From positions 1 to 64,000 of the forward strand of contig CACYLW010000012.1 of NCBI GenBank assembly GCA_902775345.1: a stretch of 64,000 nucleotides of DNA, written 5' to 3'. The notes below the pieces were generated by a model. That model was not told the DNA's origin. It did not search any database and worked only from the letters and a program-made list of their open reading frames with translations. Below are positions 60,969 through 64,000 of this stretch, one piece after another. The DNA comes from an uncultured Eubacteriales bacterium (GTDB lineage: Bacteria; Bacillota; Clostridia; Peptostreptococcales; Anaerovoracaceae). Within the stretch, counting starts at the first letter, position 1. Each line of letters starts with the position of its first letter. The position numbers and the translations under genes were made by a program.

Positions 60969-61742
60969 TTATTCGAAATATATCTCTTTCAGGTAAAGTC
61001 CCTGCGGTGGCGCCGTGAATCCCGCGTTTGCGCGGCTGCGGCTCTCTATGGCTTCGCGGACACTGTCAGGCGTCCTTTTGCCTGCGCCGGCTTCCACCAG
61101 CGTTCCGGTGATTATCCTCACCATATTATACAGGAAGCCGTCTCCTGTTATCTCGATCACGATGGACTTTTCATCTTCGTTGATATCGAGCCTGCTGACC
61201 GTTCTCACCGTGGTCTCGCGCGGAGTCCCTCCCGATGTCTCAAAGCATTTGAAATCGTGAGTGCCGACGATGAATGCCGCTGCCTCGCGCATCTTATCCG
61301 TGTTAAGCTCTGCAGCCCCGGGATACTGAAAAGCGCGGTTTCTTACGAAAATATCGCCGGTCTTATCTATGATATATCTGTATGTTTTGCCCCTGCAGGA
61401 GTATCTGGCGTGAAAGTCCTCAGGCATCACTTCCGCTGAAATAATGCGTATGTCTCCCGGAGCCCCGCTCCTGCCTTCTCCTCCGGCTCCGAACCTGCGG
61501 TTCATGACCTCGGGGAGTTTCTCTACGGGCATGTTCGAGTTCCACTTGAAAGTCGCGCACTGGCCAAGCGCGTGCACTCCCGCGTCGGTCCTGCTGGTAC
61601 CGTGGATATGCACTTCCTCGCCGGCAATGTACCTAAGCACATGCTCTATCTCGCCCTGAACGGTACGTACATCGGGCTGTATCTGCCATCCGCAGAAGTC
61701 CGTGCCGTCGTATTCTATTTTGATCAGTACGTTTGCACCCAT
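60969..61742 (-). CDS. truA: tRNA pseudouridine synthase A
   Basis: This enzyme makes pseudouridine at positions 38-40 of tRNA anticodon stems. It has 257 residues. The catalytic D53 lies in GTSRTDAGVHALGQ, with IKIEYDGTDFCGWQ at the start and FLYNMVRIITGTL in the second half. It lies 14 nt upstream of scpA on the same transcript and 22 nt after the prepilin peptidase gene. Confidence 0.96.
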   Translation of the reverse strand: MGANVLIKIEYDGTDFCGWQIQPDVRTVQGEIEHVLRYIAGEEVHIHGTSRTDAGVHALGQCATFKWNSNMPVEKLPEVMNRRFGAGGEGRSGAPGDIRIISAEVMPEDFHARYSCRGKTYRYIIDKTGDIFVRNRAFQYPGAAELNTDKMREAAAFIVGTHDFKCFETSGGTPRETTVRTVSRLDINEDEKSIVIEITGDGFLYNMVRIITGTLVEAGAGKRTPDSVREAIESRSRANAGFTAPPQGLYLKEIYFE

Positions 61743-61764
61743 TGTGTGAATGACCTCTGCGTTC

Positions 61765-62532
61765 TCAGAACAGTTCCATCAGCAGCATGTCGCCCGTGTT
61801 GAAGAGAAAAAGGAAGTATATCGTCACCGCGGCGCATGCCGGCGGGAGCATCGGATTCCTGTCTTTTATGCTGCCCTTTTTCGCCGCGATGAGCACCGTG
61901 GAGTAAACAGCAAAGAACAGAGTTGTCAGTATGAAAATGATGGCTATTCCGGTTCGGCCTGTCACCAGTCCCATGCAGGTGAAGAACTTTATATCCGCTC
62001 CGCCGATGCTTCCCGTTCTGAAGAGAAGCAGTCCCAGAAGGAGGATCGCCAGTGATATTCCAAGACCCAGAGCAGCGCCTGCTGCAGGTTCCCACCAGTT
62101 CTCATGGTACTGGACGAATGCCGCCGCTGATATCGCGAGCATTATGCTGAACTCGTCAGGAACTACCCTGTACATCTGATCAGCCATAGCCATCTCGAGG
62201 ACTATAAACAGCACACAGAGGACCGAAATCTCGTAAGAAAGACTCCCGCCCCTTATTGCAAGATAAACGCCTGTAATCGCAAAATAGCCCGTAAAAGCGT
62301 ACTTCCATGGACTGCTCGGGATCCTCTGGCGGCCGGCATTGTCAGCTTCAAGAAGCTTCGGCGGGAGCACCCTGCGGGGTTCTCCCGGCACGGTGCCTGA
62401 CTGGTCCTCATCGTAATCCTCGAACCACCGCGGTTTTATGCGGTTAAACGCGACAACACTGCCGTTGCCAAATAATATGGCCAGAACGGCAGCGGTGACT
62501 ATTCGTGCTATGAGAGCCGCGCTGTATTCCAT
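61765..62532 (-). CDS. A24-family prepilin peptidase
   Basis: This 255-residue membrane protein has about seven hydrophobic segments. The two catalytic aspartates of A24 aspartic peptidases are visible in RVVPDEFS and in IGGADIKFF. It lacks the N-terminal cysteine-rich methylase domain of full PilD/ComC and instead has a proline- and acid-rich cytoplasmic loop near residues 35-65. No pilus or type II secretion genes are in the window, so its substrates are elsewhere. Confidence 0.85.
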   Translation of the reverse strand: MEYSAALIARIVTAAVLAILFGNGSVVAFNRIKPRWFEDYDEDQSGTVPGEPRRVLPPKLLEADNAGRQRIPSSPWKYAFTGYFAITGVYLAIRGGSLSYEISVLCVLFIVLEMAMADQMYRVVPDEFSIMLAISAAAFVQYHENWWEPAAGAALGLGISLAILLLGLLLFRTGSIGGADIKFFTCMGLVTGRTGIAIIFILTTLFFAVYSTVLIAAKKGSIKDRNPMLPPACAAVTIYFLFLFNTGDMLLMELF

Positions 62533-62550
62533 CCGGTAAAGTCATGCCCC

Positions 62551-63486
62551 CTATTTGAGGCAGCTGTCCAGGAATTCAAGCATGTCTGAGTAGACCTGAT
62601 CCTTGTCGGTCTCGTTGAGGATCTCATGCCTGTCATCGTCGTATATCTTAATGGACACGTCGCACTTTGTGTTTTCACTGTAGACCATGAATGTCTTGCG
62701 CACGCCTTCTCCCCATGCTCCTACAGGGTCTTCCGCGCCCGAAGTGATCAGGATAGGCAGTCCCTCAGGAAGCTTTTTCATGCGTTCAATGTCATGAGCC
62801 TTCTGCATGCCGCAGAACATGTGATAATACGCATTCGGAGTGAAGTGGAACGTGCACCACGGCTGGTTTCTGTACCAGTCGACTATCTTTTCGTCTTTTG
62901 TCAGCCAGTCGGAAATGGTGCGTGGATTTTCGATCTTCTTGAGGTAAGAGCCGAAGGACATGCCGTCAATGATCTTTGCCGGCTTGCCGACCTTATTGAT
63001 GCCGAGCATCCTTGCGACCGCCTTTCCTGCCGCCAGTACAGGAGCCGGCTGCCAGCCGGTACCCATTACGATGACGCCCGAAAGGCCTTTCGCATAGTCA
63101 GCACCGTTCTCAGTGATGTACTGTCTGATCAGGAACGATCCCATGCTGTGTCCGAGCATAAGATACGGCAGATCCGGGAACTCCTTCTGCATCATCTCCC
63201 TGAGGCGGTGGATGTCTGCGATGACCCATGCGTTTCCTTCCTTTCCGAAGTAACCATGGTATTCATCGGACTGCACCGAGGCACCGTGTCCGATGTGGTC
63301 TTCACCAACGACCAGGTAGCCGTGTTCTGTCAGGTATGAAGCAAATCCGTCATATCTGTCTATGAACTCGACCATGCCGTGGATTATCTGCAGTATCGCT
63401 TTCGGTTCACCTTCCGGTTCCCATCTGATCGCATGGATCTGAGTCTTTCCGTCAGTCGAAGGATAGTAGAATTCTTTTTTAGTCAT
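62551..63486 (-). CDS. Monoacylglycerol lipase-like alpha/beta hydrolase
   Basis: This 311-residue serine hydrolase of the Hydrolase_4 (MGL) group has HGMVEFIDRYDGFASYL near residue 36, nucleophile S114 in MLGHSMGSFL, an aspartate in ITSGAEDPVGAWG and a histidine in DDRHEILNE completing the triad. It has no signal peptide, so a cytoplasmic lysophospholipase or monoglyceride lipase role is likely. It overlaps the methyltransferase stop by 8 nt and lies 18 nt before the prepilin peptidase gene. Confidence 0.9.
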   Translation of the reverse strand: MTKKEFYYPSTDGKTQIHAIRWEPEGEPKAILQIIHGMVEFIDRYDGFASYLTEHGYLVVGEDHIGHGASVQSDEYHGYFGKEGNAWVIADIHRLREMMQKEFPDLPYLMLGHSMGSFLIRQYITENGADYAKGLSGVIVMGTGWQPAPVLAAGKAVARMLGINKVGKPAKIIDGMSFGSYLKKIENPRTISDWLTKDEKIVDWYRNQPWCTFHFTPNAYYHMFCGMQKAHDIERMKKLPEGLPILITSGAEDPVGAWGEGVRKTFMVYSENTKCDVSIKIYDDDRHEILNETDKDQVYSDMLEFLDSCLK

Positions 63487-64000
63487 GATTCACCTCGCGT
63501 TTTACGGGTCTGGCTCCGTGGTACTGATAAAACTGCGTTTCTATTGTTCCATTATACAACTTTCTGCGCCTGTCCGCCTTACGTCCGAGTTCTTTTTCAA
63601 GAGACTTGTCGGATGTGATGAGGAAGAACGACCAGTTCGGGCAGTCTTCCATTATTCTGCGGATATGCGCGTAAATGGCTTTGATGGCATCATCGCTTCC
63701 GATGCGCTTTCCGTACGGAAGATTGGATATGACGACGACGTGATCATCCTTTGATGCGCCTTTAGGGATCCCCGCGCCGGGCTCCCAGCGGGTCATGTCC
63801 ATTCTTACGATATCTATGTCATCGGATTCGCCGGCCTCATCCGCGTTTTCCTTAGCCGCGCGGACGGCTCTCGGATCGATGTCCATTGCTGTGATGTGAA
63901 GTTCTCCGTCCGCGCCCTCTCCGGCGGCCTCATAGGCCCGCCGCCGCTCCTCCTTCCAGAGGTCGGCGCCGGTTATCTCCCAGTCCTCAGAGGCGAATGA
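63479..64000 (-). CDS. RlmL/YpsC-like RNA methyltransferase, partial
   Basis: This gene runs off the right edge of the window, and only the last 173 codons are present. The catalytic motif SNLPYGKR (N-x-PYG) of N2-guanine or N6-adenine type methyltransferases, the AMDIDPRAVRAAKENA SAM-binding strand and the FASEDWEITGADLWKEER segment fit the RlmL/YpsC family that modifies 23S rRNA. The THUMP domain expected upstream is outside the window. The first visible in-frame ATG (63886) is internal, and the frame stays open through base 64000. Confidence 0.87.
   Translation of the reverse strand, partial: SFASEDWEITGADLWKEERRRAYEAAGEGADGELHITAMDIDPRAVRAAKENADEAGESDDIDIVRMDMTRWEPGAGIPKGASKDDHVVVISNLPYGKRIGSDDAIKAIYAHIRRIMEDCPNWSFFLITSDKSLEKELGRKADRRRKLYNGTIETQFYQYHGARPVKREVNHD

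Noticed and set aside
1..64000. CRISPR arrays
   Set aside because: No set of regularly spaced identical repeats of 20-40 bp with unique spacers was seen. The only periodic repeats are the short 9-bp iterons and the paired helical-turn repeats.

Overview
The window looks like chromosomal DNA of an anaerobic Firmicute of the class Clostridia, possibly a Family XIII/Anaerovoracaceae-type organism (inference). The grounds are a type III glutamine synthetase, the acetylase branch of diaminopimelate synthesis, a butyrate kinase, a SAM-I riboswitch in front of metK, strong AGGAGG-type ribosome binding sites and intermediate GC content. No rRNA and no CRISPR array were seen. One tRNA (Ser, GGA) is present.

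Region 1 (1-16.7 kb, minus strand) is a tightly packed run glnN-ilvE-dapH-patA-dapL-dapF-purC-purF-carA-carB-purA-purB. The first gene makes glutamine. PurF and CarA further down consume it, and the middle genes make branched-chain amino acids and lysine/meso-DAP. It ends at a terminator at the left edge of the window.

Region 2 (16.9-24.9 kb, minus strand) is a probable operon led by a LysR regulator. It holds a 1628-residue protein that joins an HD domain, a long helical region, an NMNAT-like adenylyltransferase, a possible GNAT fold and a phosphoribosyltransferase. A divergent lactate/malate-dehydrogenase-like protein and a cysteine-cluster flavoprotein follow. Parts of this set are nicotinamide-nucleotide related, but I do not recognise it as a described system. 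It is the best candidate here for something new on the chromosomal side.

Region 3 (25-29.3 kb) is disturbed DNA. It holds the scar of an old mobile element (relaxase fragment, terminator and element-end sequence), a chimeric gene joining the start of a chromate transporter to an esterase, a cytoplasmic alpha-amylase and a nucleoside/base deaminase.

Region 4 (29.4-37.7 kb) is an 8.2 kb integrated mobilizable element in the 3' end of tRNA-Ser, bounded by a 23-bp direct repeat. It carries a tyrosine integrase, MobA relaxase, MobC, a RepA-like ATPase with an inverted set of 9-bp iterons, a probable oriT, and a minus-strand cargo operon (sigma-like protein, RhuM-family protein, zinc-ribbon protein).

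Region 5 (37.7-51.4 kb) holds a secreted transglutaminase-like protein, butyrate kinase, the TypA/BipA GTPase, a DUF2207 membrane protein, a dCMP deaminase with dapB, two FAD enzymes that converge, dUTPase, and metK with its SAM-I riboswitch. A divergent gene of unknown function follows the riboswitch. At 51.4-51.7 kb there is an AT-rich, gene-free stretch with several DnaA-box-like sequences.

Region 6 (51.7-64 kb) holds an AlaX-type editing protein and a cytidylate-kinase-like protein, then a complete branched-chain amino acid ABC transporter (livJHMGF). A minus-strand operon ends the window: rluB-scpB-scpA-truA, an A24 prepilin peptidase, a monoacylglycerol-lipase-like hydrolase, and an RlmL-type methyltransferase cut by the right edge.
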